This document shows positions 7,423-15,054 of a stretch of DNA of 19,427 nucleotides, piece after piece. Position 1 is the stretch's first letter; each line of letters starts with the position of its first letter. The notes under the pieces were generated by a model that worked only from the letters and a program-made list of their open reading frames with translations, was not told the origin of the DNA and did no database searches. Origin of the DNA: an uncultured Prevotellaceae bacterium (GTDB lineage: Bacteria > Bacteroidota > Bacteroidia > Bacteroidales > Bacteroidaceae). A program made the translations under genes and the position numbers. The stretch covers positions 1 to 19,427 of the forward strand of contig CAMJLI010000017.1 of the NCBI GenBank assembly GCA_946406585.1, read 5' to 3'.

Positions 7423-8262
7423 TTACAATTGCCTTACATTGGTCTTATCATTCTGAGAGTCAGATGCTTTTGAAGGGTCTACAAGTTTGTATTCCTTCCC
7501 TCTTATGTTGATGATATCCATGCCCGACTGGTCCCTGAGAGTGACTTTCATGCGGCTGATGAATGTGTAGAGGGTGTTCTCGGGACGTTCTTTCTTGGGC
7601 CATAGTGTAGCACAGATGGAATCCTTGCTGAGAATATGGCCGGGAGCAGAGGCGAACATCTCCATCAACTGTTCTTGCATCGGTGTAAGATGCATTTCTC
7701 TTTTCGATGGTTGGGTGGATATGGCTTCAATTACCAAGTCGGTTTCTGACATCCTGACTCTCCATAACAAGACCGAAAACATAAGCAGGCTGAAGATGAG
7801 GCCGGTTATGGAAAGGCGCTGGTCGGAGTGCCCCAACATGGCACAAAACGATGGGTTGGCGTATGCCTTGAGGGCTATGACGGCATTGCTGCTTTCCTGT
7901 TGGGCTGAATGCCACAATAGGGTGTCGCTGCTAACAAAGGCTTCTTCCCTGAAAGATTCTCGTTCATCATTGTGCAAAATGCAAACGGACACGTGTGAGG
8001 TGTCTTTGAGTGGGAGGATGGTCAGCTGGTCTCTGAAACTGTTTTCCACATTATTTAATGTCAATACATTATTCTTTTGTAAAGTGTGTAGAGTGTCGAG
8101 CAACAACAGTTGTCGTGACTCGTCCATGACAAATTGCCGCAACGCATTGGTCAAATCTCTATGCATCTCTTCCTTGGTTTCCTGGTAGTTGCAGAATCCA
8201 ACGGCGATGGAGCCCAACAACAAAACTACAGGCAAGAACATAAAATAACGTAATCCTCTCAT
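7423..8262 (-). CDS. Membrane-anchored winged-helix transcriptional regulator
   Basis: A 279-residue protein with an N-terminal transmembrane helix (about 6-24), a periplasmic segment of about 125 residues, a second helix (about 151-168) and a cytoplasmic C-terminal winged helix of the OmpR/PhoB type (about 190-262: HLTPMQEQLMEMFASAPGHI, then DSICATLWPKKERPENTLYT, with FISRMKVTLR as the likely recognition helix and NIRGKEYKL as the wing). There is no receiver domain and no histidine kinase next to it, so it appears to be a one-component sensor that binds DNA from the membrane. The DNA-binding domain follows the sensor, the reverse of ToxR/CadC order. It is transcribed away from the M28 peptidase gene, with its own promoter in the shared intergenic region. 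Targets are unknown; the neighbouring envelope genes and itself are the natural candidates. Confidence 0.85.
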   Translation of the reverse strand: MRGLRYFMFLPVVLLLGSIAVGFCNYQETKEEMHRDLTNALRQFVMDESRQLLLLDTLHTLQKNNVLTLNNVENSFRDQLTILPLKDTSHVSVCILHNDERESFREEAFVSSDTLLWHSAQQESSNAVIALKAYANPSFCAMLGHSDQRLSITGLIFSLLMFSVLLWRVRMSETDLVIEAISTQPSKREMHLTPMQEQLMEMFASAPGHILSKDSICATLWPKKERPENTLYTFISRMKVTLRDQSGMDIINIRGKEYKLVDPSKASDSQNDKTNVRQL

Positions 8263-8276
8263 AGCTTAATTTTTGG

Positions 8277-8306
8277 CAAAAGTACTAAATGTTTGGCATA
8301 AGACAA
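8277..8306 (-). promoter_or_regulatory. Promoter of the membrane-anchored regulator gene
   Basis: On the minus strand a TTG (8306-8304) is followed after 19 bases by TACTTTTG (8284-8277), a good match in both elements and spacing to the Bacteroidetes sigma-70 promoter. The predicted start near 8270 leaves only a very short leader before the ATG at 8262. Confidence 0.65.
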
Positions 8307-8386
8307 TGCTCTCTTTACTTTTTTTATGAAGCAATCTTGGCGTAAAATCATAATAAATAAGGAGTGTGAATTCAAAATGTTTATCG

Positions 8387-8394
8387 TACCTTTG
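8387..8394 (+). promoter_or_regulatory. Bacteroidetes-type -7 promoter element for the M28 peptidase operon
   Basis: TACCTTTG, followed by CA, matches TAnnTTTG exactly. No clear TTTG is seen 19-21 bases upstream, so activation by a regulator is possible. The predicted start is near 8401, giving a leader of about 80 bases that holds an 8-bp inverted repeat (8422-8429 with 8445-8452). Confidence 0.55.
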
Positions 8395-8480
8395 CATCCG
8401 AATTATTACAATTCTTAAAAATAGGTGTTATACAACAACTATGAAACACCTACTAATTGGATGTATTGAAAATTTACTTG

Positions 8481-9749
8481 ATGAAAATAAAGTATGTCTT
8501 TTTTGCTTTGACAGTCGCATTCGTCTTGCAGGCACATGCCCAAAAGCAGGATGAAATGAAGCAAGCAGTGGAGTATCTGGCTTCGCAGGAACTTGGTGGC
8601 AGATATCCCGCCACGGCAGGTGACACCTTGGCTTCCGAATATATAGCTGGCAAACTTCGTAAAATGAAGCTAAAACCTGTTGTCAAGGAAAAGAAAAACA
8701 AGGGTCTATATCAGGACTTCACCTATGGGAAGACAGAGATGAGAACCACCCATAACATCATAGCTGTCCTTCCTGGAAAAGACAAGAACTTAAAGAACGA
8801 ATACATCGTTGTTGGTTCACATTACGACCATTTGGGCTTGGGGGGAAAAAATTCCGGTTCTCGTCGTCCAGACACTCTGGCGGTACATCCGGGAGCTGAC
8901 GATAATGCCAGCGGTGATGCAGTGGTGCTTCAACTGGCAAAGTATTTTAAAAAGGTGGGTTCTCCACGTAGCATTATCTTCGCTTTCTTTGGCGCTGAAG
9001 AACAAGGCCTTGTAGGTTCCAAGTATTTTCTGGAATGGTTGAAGCATGAGGACAACCAACGCGTAAACCTCCCTGATGATAAAGCTGGCATCGTCGCCAT
9101 GGTGAATCTGGATATGGTGGGACGTATGCGTGACAATGCCATGAGCGTTTCAGGAACGGGGACAAGCAGCGGATTCAAGGCTCTTGTGGAGGATGTGGCC
9201 CAACAAACTGGATTACACGTCACCTGCATCCCTGATGGTTATGGCCCAAGCGACCATGCATCGTTCGTGGCAGTGGATATACCAGTACTCTTCCTCACAA
9301 CAGGCGGACACATGGAATATCACACTCCTGGTGATGTGCCTTCCACATTGAATTATGACGGCATGCAGCAGACCTTGGATTTTTCAAAGGAACTGATATC
9401 GCGAATTGCCGACATGCCAGAAGCTCCTGATTATATCAATGTGCCGGCAAGCAATAAAATGAGTCATGCCAAGTTCAAGGTGACCTTAGGCTTGATGCCT
9501 GATGTAATGGGGGCAAGTAGCATCCCTGGGCTTCGTGCCGACATCGTGGTGGCTGGAAAACCTGCACATGCTGCTGGTATCAGAAGTGGTGACATCATTC
9601 AGGAAATAGACGGCAAACCTGTCAAGGACATCAATGAATACATGGAGCGCTTGTCGGAACTTACCGCAGGAACTACCATTCCAGTGAAAGTGCTTCGAGA
9701 TGGGGAGACGATTGTTTTTCAAGTTCACTTAACACCTCCTGTAAGATGA
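8481..9749 (+). CDS. Exported M28 family zinc metallopeptidase with C-terminal PDZ domain
   Basis: A 422-residue protein. Residues 1-20 form a signal peptide (MKIKYVFFALTVAFVLQAHA). The M28 catalytic domain carries the expected metal and catalytic residues: H114 and D116 in GSHYDHLG, D140/D141 in HPGADDNASG, E173/E174 in GAEEQG, D211 in NLDMVGRM and H281 in EYHTPGD. A protease-associated insert is not evident. A PDZ domain occupies about 336-418 (GLRADIVVAGKPAHAAGIRSGDII split over its loop, then QEIDGKPVKDINEY). It probably removes N-terminal residues from peptides in the periplasm; substrate preference is unknown. I chose the ATG at 8481 over an in-frame TTG at 8457 because it begins the signal peptide. 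The stop overlaps the next start as ATGA. Confidence 0.95.
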   Translation: MKIKYVFFALTVAFVLQAHAQKQDEMKQAVEYLASQELGGRYPATAGDTLASEYIAGKLRKMKLKPVVKEKKNKGLYQDFTYGKTEMRTTHNIIAVLPGKDKNLKNEYIVVGSHYDHLGLGGKNSGSRRPDTLAVHPGADDNASGDAVVLQLAKYFKKVGSPRSIIFAFFGAEEQGLVGSKYFLEWLKHEDNQRVNLPDDKAGIVAMVNLDMVGRMRDNAMSVSGTGTSSGFKALVEDVAQQTGLHVTCIPDGYGPSDHASFVAVDIPVLFLTTGGHMEYHTPGDVPSTLNYDGMQQTLDFSKELISRIADMPEAPDYINVPASNKMSHAKFKVTLGLMPDVMGASSIPGLRADIVVAGKPAHAAGIRSGDIIQEIDGKPVKDINEYMERLSELTAGTTIPVKVLRDGETIVFQVHLTPPVR

Positions 9750-10537
9750 AAAAAACTATGTATTGGCTTCTGGCAGTTGTCATTACGTTGGTATTGAGCA
9801 TATACCAGCGCATGACAGGTCCCACCCATCCCAAAAGTGTGACGGTAGAACTGAAAGGGGAGAGTTATAAGTTGAAACTGCCCAGAAGTGGCGTGCAGCA
9901 TGACGAGATAGTGGCACTTAAAGGTGTTCCATCTGATACAAAGGCGCAAATGCATTACCGACGTTATCCTACGTCTGATGAATACACCACGGTGGATTTC
10001 ACTTGTAAGGATGACGTGTTGCAGGCCGCCTTGCCTGTACAGCCTGTAGCAGGAAAACTGCAGTATTATGTCACAGTGGAGGGGAAGGACCTTCCTGCTG
10101 AAGAGCCTCTTCTTATTCGTTTCCGCAATGATGTCCCTGCCGGCATTTTGGTGCCTCACATCTTGCTGATGTTTGCTGCGATGCTCTTTGCTGTATATAC
10201 TTTCTTGTTGGTCATAACAAACAAGAAATACAGCCTCTGGCTGAAGATTACCGTTGCAACATTGTTTGTTGGCGGCTTCATCTTCGGTCCTCTCGTGCAG
10301 CATTTTGCATTCGGTCCTTGGTGGACGGGATTCCCATACGGAACTGACCTTACAGACAACAAGACACTTTTGTCCTTCTTGTTCTTTGTCGCTGCCATTG
10401 CTACTTTGAGGTGTAAGTACAACAAATGGGTTGTTTGTCTTGCTGTCCTGTTCATGATAGCCATATTCACCATTCCTCACAGCACATATGGTTCGGAGTA
10501 TGACTACTCCACCCAGCAGTTGGGCACGGGGAAATAA
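9746..10537 (+). CDS. Five-helix integral membrane protein of unknown function
   Basis: A 263-residue protein I do not recognise by name. It begins with a transmembrane helix (about 5-20), then a soluble beta-rich segment (about 28-128, probably periplasmic; TVELKGESYKLKLPRSG, DTKAQMHYRRYPTSDEY), and four more helices (about 134-156, 165-183, 205-221, 227-245). Between helices three and four lies the striking loop FGPWWTGFPYGTDLTDNKTL, which has the look of a conserved motif. The start overlaps the M28 peptidase stop by four bases (ATGA), so the two are almost certainly cotranslated and may act together. No enzyme signature is visible. Confidence 0.85.
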   Translation: MKKTMYWLLAVVITLVLSIYQRMTGPTHPKSVTVELKGESYKLKLPRSGVQHDEIVALKGVPSDTKAQMHYRRYPTSDEYTTVDFTCKDDVLQAALPVQPVAGKLQYYVTVEGKDLPAEEPLLIRFRNDVPAGILVPHILLMFAAMLFAVYTFLLVITNKKYSLWLKITVATLFVGGFIFGPLVQHFAFGPWWTGFPYGTDLTDNKTLLSFLFFVAAIATLRCKYNKWVVCLAVLFMIAIFTIPHSTYGSEYDYSTQQLGTGK

Positions 10538-10587
10538 AGTGCTTGTTTACCGAACATAATATATTCATCTATTCAATTTGTATTTTT

Positions 10588-11079
10588 ATGAAGATCAGAA
10601 GATTTGTGACAATGATGGTGTCTGCGTTGGCAGTCGTGCTTTTTGTATGTTCATGTGGGAGTGATGATGATGAACCGGCTGTGGCTGTGGCTTCACAGGT
10701 GGCAGGTTCTTATACGGGCAATGAGGTCATTAAGGTAATGGGAGAAGAATCATCCAATGGCACCTCGACCTATGTCTTTGCAAAATCCACAGATGTATCT
10801 GTGGACATGACTATTCCTGAAGCTGGGGGGATGGGGCCCATGACGATCCCGGCACTTCAAGTAAAGAACATACCATTGACAAAGAACGGCAACACCATTA
10901 CTGGAAAACTTGCTTCGTATGATGGTAAAGTGGCAAGCGCAGATGGGAGTGAAAAAGCATATACCGTCAGCAATGTAACTGTTTTGTTCAACGACAAGAC
11001 AACGGTTGTCACTTTCTCGTTGAAGTATGGCAATATGCCATTTGCAATGGAAACTACTTTTACAGGGACTAAAAAGTAA
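10588..11079 (+). CDS. Probably surface-exposed lipoprotein, calycin-like beta-barrel type
   Basis: A 163-residue protein with a lipoprotein signal peptide ending VCS-C23. The mature N-terminus, CGSDDDEP, carries the acidic stretch known in Bacteroidetes as the lipoprotein export signal that sends lipoproteins to the outer cell surface. The remainder is beta-rich (VAGSYTGNEVIKVMG, NIPLTKNGNTITGKLASYDG, NVTVLFNDKTTVVTFSLKYG) and resembles the small calycin-like lipoproteins of Bacteroidales. The ATG at 10588 was chosen because an upstream in-frame extension to 10543 would precede the signal peptide. The TonB-dependent receptor begins at the base after its stop, so it is likely the receptor's ligand-capturing partner, in the manner of HmuY with HmuR. 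The ligand is not identifiable. Confidence 0.85.
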   Translation: MKIRRFVTMMVSALAVVLFVCSCGSDDDEPAVAVASQVAGSYTGNEVIKVMGEESSNGTSTYVFAKSTDVSVDMTIPEAGGMGPMTIPALQVKNIPLTKNGNTITGKLASYDGKVASADGSEKAYTVSNVTVLFNDKTTVVTFSLKYGNMPFAMETTFTGTKK

Positions 11080-13095
11080 GTGGTGATAAGGATTTCGAAA
11101 AATAAATTCTTACATTGTCTTTTAGCTGGCATGGCTATTGCTGTGCCAGCTGTTCAACTATCTGCACAGACGGCAATCCGTGACTCTGTAGAGCTTGACC
11201 CTATTGTTGTCACGGCTTCTCATTCGCCAAAGACCCTCAAGGATGCACCTGTGGTTACGCGGCTCATTACTCTTCACGACATAAAGATTGCCGACGCTAC
11301 CAATATCCAGGATATGTTGATTCAGGAGATGCCTGGCTTGGAGTTCGGTTTTGCCATGGCTCAGGAGACATCTCTTAACATGAGTGGTTTTGGAGGCAAT
11401 GCTGTCCTGTTCCTTGTTGATGGCGAACGGATGGCCGGCGAGACCATGGACAACGTTGACTATAACCGAATGAATCTTGACAACGTCGGGCGTATAGAGA
11501 TTGTGAAAGGGTCTTCGTCGGCTCTCTATGGCTCGAATGCCGTGGGAGGGGTGGTCAACATCATCAGCCGAGAGAATATTGAGCCTTGGACTGCAAATGC
11601 AAGCTCGCGTTTCAATTCTTTTGGAAATGAATGGCGGAATAGTGCAAATTTCTCGTTCAACAATGCCAAATGGAACTCTCAGACAAGTTTCCAGCATACT
11701 GACGTAAATCCTATAGATCTGCCCAAGACTCACTCTTCCGAGGAGATTGCCTTGGAACTGATGAAAAAGGCGCAGGGCTTGCCTTACGATGAGTCGGTGC
11801 TCATCGATGATTCCAATCTGAGCCGACTTTACGGACAAAAGACTTACAATGTAAAAGAACGGCTGACTTGGCGTCCTTCTGACCATCTGACACTGATAGG
11901 CAGAGGCGGCTATTTCTTCCGAACAAGTGAGCGCGACACTCACGACTACCATTTCAATGGCTATAGTGCAGGGGTGAAGGGCAGGTATGAATGGGACTAC
12001 TTCCGGCATCTTGAACTGTCATACGCCTTCGACCAGTATGACAAGGCGAATTTCATGCCTGATGGTACACGGACTCACGACCACGACTACAGCAACAGGC
12101 AGCATGTGGTACATGCATTATACAGCCATTCATTTGGTAAGAACGGTCTCATTCTGGGAGCTGACTTCATGCACGACTATCTCACCACTTATCAGTTCAT
12201 CGACAATAGCAGCCACTCGCAGAACAATGTCGATGCCTTTGCACAATTCGACTGGAACATCACTCCACAACTCAACATTGTGGGTAGTGCACGTTACGAT
12301 TACTTTTCTGCTTCTGCCAAGAAAGCTCTCACCGCGCGTCTCGCTGTAGTTTACAAGTTCCCATGGATGACATTCCGTGCCAATTATGCCAGTGGCTTCC
12401 GGGCTCCAACACTCAAGGAGATGTATATGCACTTCGACATGGGCAATATGGGGTATATGATTATCGGAAATCCTGACCTGGAACCAGAAAAAAGCCACAA
12501 TTTCAACATTGCCGTTGAGAGGCAGAACCGAATTAGAAATGGAAGTGTCCTGGATGGGGTTTATAACTTTACCCTCATGGGCTACTGTAACTTATTCGAC
12601 AAACGTATCACCACCATCGACCATACATACGAGGATATGTCAAGCGCGCTTTACTGGAACGAAGATGGTGTGAACGTCTGGGGAGTGGATGTCAGTGTTG
12701 GACATTTCTTTGATTGTGGAATGACAATCAAGGTTAACTATTCATGGATGCATGAGACTGGCAATGTCCTTTTCTCACAGTTCTCTCAGCCTCGTTCGCA
12801 TTCTTTGACATGGAGATTGGGCTATGGACATCGCTTCTCACGCTTTTATGCACTTGATGCGGCTCTCTCAGGGCGCAGCCTTGGCAAACCCCAATCGGGT
12901 CGCAAGGATGTTGACCAGGGATATACCATCTGGAGACTCATGCTTCAGCACCATGTCTGGCGGGGCGTCAATATCAATACCGCCATCGACAACCTGTTCA
13001 ATTACAAGCCTAAGTCGTATTATTATTGTTCTCCTCTGACAAAAGGGACTTCCTTCAGCATAGGCTTGTCTGTGGATTTGGATAAATTGTTTTAA
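11080..13095 (+). CDS. TonB-dependent outer-membrane receptor (BtuB/HmuR-like size class)
   Basis: A 671-residue protein with a signal peptide ending QLSAQT, a TonB-box-like ELDPIVVTAS at about 38-47, a plug domain (about 50-163; DMLIQEMPGLEFG, FLVDGERMAGETMDNVD, RIEIVKGSSSALYGSNAVGG) and a 22-strand-type barrel. The barrel shows YASGFRAPTLKEMY and GNPDLEPEKS, conserved in vitamin B12, heme and siderophore receptors. It lacks the N-terminal carboxypeptidase-like domain of SusC proteins. No ATG precedes the signal peptide, so a GTG start at 11080 or 11083 is needed; the first methionine (codon 18) would remove the charged n-region. It follows the lipoprotein stop with no gap. It should import a scarce metal complex or cofactor; heme or cobalamin are possibilities, not conclusions. 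Confidence 0.92.
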   Translation: MVIRISKNKFLHCLLAGMAIAVPAVQLSAQTAIRDSVELDPIVVTASHSPKTLKDAPVVTRLITLHDIKIADATNIQDMLIQEMPGLEFGFAMAQETSLNMSGFGGNAVLFLVDGERMAGETMDNVDYNRMNLDNVGRIEIVKGSSSALYGSNAVGGVVNIISRENIEPWTANASSRFNSFGNEWRNSANFSFNNAKWNSQTSFQHTDVNPIDLPKTHSSEEIALELMKKAQGLPYDESVLIDDSNLSRLYGQKTYNVKERLTWRPSDHLTLIGRGGYFFRTSERDTHDYHFNGYSAGVKGRYEWDYFRHLELSYAFDQYDKANFMPDGTRTHDHDYSNRQHVVHALYSHSFGKNGLILGADFMHDYLTTYQFIDNSSHSQNNVDAFAQFDWNITPQLNIVGSARYDYFSASAKKALTARLAVVYKFPWMTFRANYASGFRAPTLKEMYMHFDMGNMGYMIIGNPDLEPEKSHNFNIAVERQNRIRNGSVLDGVYNFTLMGYCNLFDKRITTIDHTYEDMSSALYWNEDGVNVWGVDVSVGHFFDCGMTIKVNYSWMHETGNVLFSQFSQPRSHSLTWRLGYGHRFSRFYALDAALSGRSLGKPQSGRKDVDQGYTIWRLMLQHHVWRGVNINTAIDNLFNYKPKSYYYCSPLTKGTSFSIGLSVDLDKLF

Positions 13096-13194
13096 GGGTT
13101 GTGTTACCAGACTCTTGCTTCATGGTTTTTCCCGCTTTTTTTTGACTTGACAAAAAAGGCAGTGGTAAAATAATGGTAATCACAAGAAAATTTG

Positions 13195-13202
13195 TATTTT
13201 TG
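13195..13202 (+). promoter_or_regulatory. Bacteroidetes-type -7 promoter element upstream of the 51-codon gene
   Basis: TATTTTTG matches TAnnTTTG exactly and is followed by CC. It lies about 95 bases before the small gene at 13297. No clear -33 TTTG is present. It is the first candidate promoter after the receptor gene ends, suggesting a new transcription unit here. Confidence 0.45.
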
Positions 13203-13296
13203 CCATCGATTTCTTTTATGACGCCATAATAATCATTCAATATGCTTTTATGATTATTTCCAAGCGTCATGCTTAATATCAATGGAGCTGATAACC

Positions 13297-13452
13297 ATGT
13301 CTTATATGAATACATTCGGTCATTCTGATGAATATCGGCGCGAAGAACTGATTCGCATGATTGAGCATTCCGTAGAAAAGCTTACAGTTCAAGAACTTGA
13401 AGCTCTTTATTACGACATGATTACCAAGTCGTATATCAACGAATCGCAATGA
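13297..13452 (+). CDS. Small 51-residue protein of unknown function
   Basis: The frame encodes 51 residues beginning MSYMNTFGHSDEYRREELIR and ending SYINESQ. The composition is that of a real soluble helical protein: amphipathic, with alternating acidic/basic and hydrophobic residues (LIRMIEHSVEKLTVQELEAL, then YYDMITKSY), low in the rare residues seen in chance frames. A GGAG sequence (13284-13287) sits about nine bases before the ATG at 13297; an in-frame ATG at 13282 is a less likely start. A -7 promoter element lies about 95 bases upstream. I do not recognise a family. The predicted two-helix form could be a small regulatory or protein-binding factor. It precedes the flavin-reductase lipoprotein by 72 bases. 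Confidence 0.7.
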   Translation: MSYMNTFGHSDEYRREELIRMIEHSVEKLTVQELEALYYDMITKSYINESQ

Positions 13453-13524
13453 TGATGGTGGTTCGACATTTACTGATGGCTTGTGCATTTATGACTTTGT
13501 TTGAATAATCAAAAAAATGAAATA

Positions 13525-14250
13525 ATGAAAAAGTTTTTTAGAAGTGCAACTGTGATGCTGGTGGGTGCATTCCTATGCATGGCCTGCGGCAACAAGGAAC
13601 AAAATGGTGAAACCAATGTGAATGAAAACCCCAATGACGAAAGCAAGGTGGAGGTGAAAGATGTGGAAGGACGCAAGAACTTTGCTGACAAGGCCATTAT
13701 CACACCCTTGCCTGCTATCATGATAGCCACTTGGGATGCAGAGGAAAACCCCGATGTGATGATGGCGGCATGGGGCGGACAATGTGGACCGAAACATATT
13801 TGCTTCGAATTGTCGGCACACAAGACCACGGATAACATCAGATTGAAAAAAGCATTCACCATTAGTTTTGCCACAAAGAATGATATTGCGCAAAGCGACT
13901 ATTTTGGAATAGTGTCGGCTAACGACGTGCCCGACAAGGTGGCAAAGGCTGGTTTCACAATAACAAAAAGCCCAAATGTGGATGCACCAATCATCAACGA
14001 ATACAAACTAACACTGGAGTGCAAGGTGGTCACCTTCGACGAGGATGAAAATGGTGGCGCACGTGTGGTGGGTGAAATTGTCAACATGAGTGCTGATGAA
14101 AGTGTACTCGATGAGGATGGCAATGTGGATCTCGACAAGTTGCAGCCTGTTGTGTTCGACTCTTCAAAAAACACCTATCGTGTTGTGGGTGAGAAGGTTG
14201 GCGAAGCATGGGGCTCTGGTAAAGCTATTCAGGAACGGGATGTGAAATGA
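13525..14250 (+). CDS. Predicted lipoprotein with flavin reductase-like (FMN-binding split-barrel) domain
   Basis: A 241-residue protein. Residues 1-21 form a lipoprotein-type signal peptide (MKKFFRSATVMLVGAFLCMA before C21), followed by a charged linker to about residue 50 (GNKEQNGETNVNENPNDESK). The rest is a flavin reductase/flavoredoxin domain: AIITPLPAIMIATWDAEENP, VMMAAWGGQCGP, SAHKTTDNIRLKKAFTISFA, YFGIVSANDVPDKVAKAGF, INEYKLTLECKV, ADESVLDEDGNVDLDKLQPV. Close relatives I know of are cytoplasmic and lack this leader, so placement outside the inner membrane is the odd feature. The lipobox is imperfect (Cys at -3, Met at -2), so signal peptidase I cleavage is an alternative. It may bind FMN and reduce a flavin or metal outside the cytoplasm (inference). 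The ATG at 13525 was preferred to an in-frame TTG at 13501. Confidence 0.88.
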   Translation: MKKFFRSATVMLVGAFLCMACGNKEQNGETNVNENPNDESKVEVKDVEGRKNFADKAIITPLPAIMIATWDAEENPDVMMAAWGGQCGPKHICFELSAHKTTDNIRLKKAFTISFATKNDIAQSDYFGIVSANDVPDKVAKAGFTITKSPNVDAPIINEYKLTLECKVVTFDEDENGGARVVGEIVNMSADESVLDEDGNVDLDKLQPVVFDSSKNTYRVVGEKVGEAWGSGKAIQERDVK

Positions 14251-14271
14251 AAAAGCCAAGTAGGTGATGCC

Positions 14272-15054
14272 ATGAATATGATAAAACAAAATAAGACTTG
14301 GTTGTTGAGGCTCGCTTTGCTGTTGATGATTTTTAGCTCATCAATTCATGCCATGGCCGACGGAATTACAGTGCATTTTCCCGATATCACCTTGTATAGG
14401 GATAGCATCACTGAAATGACGGTTAGATACAATAATGATGTTGACGACATCAGGGACTTTCAGTTTGAGTTCCTCTTGCCTGATGGAATACATCTTGTAG
14501 ATGCAAGCCTGACGGATGAATTGCAGCGAGCGTGTTCAAACTTGATGCTCTCATACAAAGATCGTCGTAATGATAATGTCACTATTGTGATGGCTTTCCA
14601 ACTTGCTGCAAAAAACTTCCCTACAGGGGAACTCGATTTCCTGAAATTGCAGTTTAAGGCTGATGCTGACGTTGAATATGGAACTTATCCTGTTACTACA
14701 AGCAAGTTGTTGTTCGCATCGTTCAGTAAGAACAACGTTGATGCAGATAATCAAACATTCAACATAACATATTCCGATGGTCTGAATCCCGATTCTGTCG
14801 ATTTGGTCAGATGGAATGAATTCTGTAGTCCTAAAGGAAAACTGGATAGGGGTTTCATTCGTGAGGGAAACAGCATTCTCTTTCCCGGCATGATGCAGCC
14901 AGACTTGATTCATGTTTACAACAAGGAAGGTGTTGAAGTGCCAGCATCAATAGGAAAAGGTGGGGATGGATTGATTCTCTCTCTTGGCAATTTGCCAAAG
15001 GGTGTATTCATCATAGACGTAAATGGCAGAAAAGCCAAAATTGCAAAACAGTGA
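14272..15054 (+). CDS. Secreted cohesin-like protein with T9SS-type C-terminal sorting tail
   Basis: A 260-residue protein. Residues 1-29 are a signal peptide (WLLRLALLLMIFSSSIHAMA). Residues about 32-168 are beta-rich and follow the cohesin/dockerin-binding-like pattern (ITVHFPDITLYRDSITEMTV, FQFEFLLPDGIHLVDASL, ELDFLKLQFKADADVEYGTY). From about 200 to the end, the sequence resembles the type A C-terminal domain of type IX secretion substrates: DLIHVYNKEGVEV, then LSLGNLPKGVFIIDVNGRKA and a basic end KIAKQ. Such tails are cut off as the protein is exported and attached to surface lipopolysaccharide. No catalytic motif is seen; a scaffold or adhesion role is possible. It starts 21 bases after the flavin-reductase lipoprotein and is probably in the same operon. 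Confidence 0.8.
   Translation: MNMIKQNKTWLLRLALLLMIFSSSIHAMADGITVHFPDITLYRDSITEMTVRYNNDVDDIRDFQFEFLLPDGIHLVDASLTDELQRACSNLMLSYKDRRNDNVTIVMAFQLAAKNFPTGELDFLKLQFKADADVEYGTYPVTTSKLLFASFSKNNVDADNQTFNITYSDGLNPDSVDLVRWNEFCSPKGKLDRGFIREGNSILFPGMMQPDLIHVYNKEGVEVPASIGKGGDGLILSLGNLPKGVFIIDVNGRKAKIAKQ

Noticed and set aside
7574..8188. 204-codon plus-strand frame
   Set aside because: It is antisense to the winged-helix regulator, whose domains and promoter are clear.
9725..10480. 251-codon frame on the minus strand
   Set aside because: It is antisense to the membrane-protein gene, with a His/Cys/Gln-rich composition and no recognisable domain.
11158..12009. 283-codon frame on the minus strand
   Set aside because: It is a shadow of the TonB-dependent receptor gene, which has clear plug and barrel motifs.
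13134..13160. T-run and A-run pair (CTTTTTTTT ... CAAAAAAG) after the receptor gene, as a terminator
   Set aside because: The stem is only T:A pairs with a single closing G:C pair and lacks the GC-rich core of an intrinsic terminator; too weak to call.
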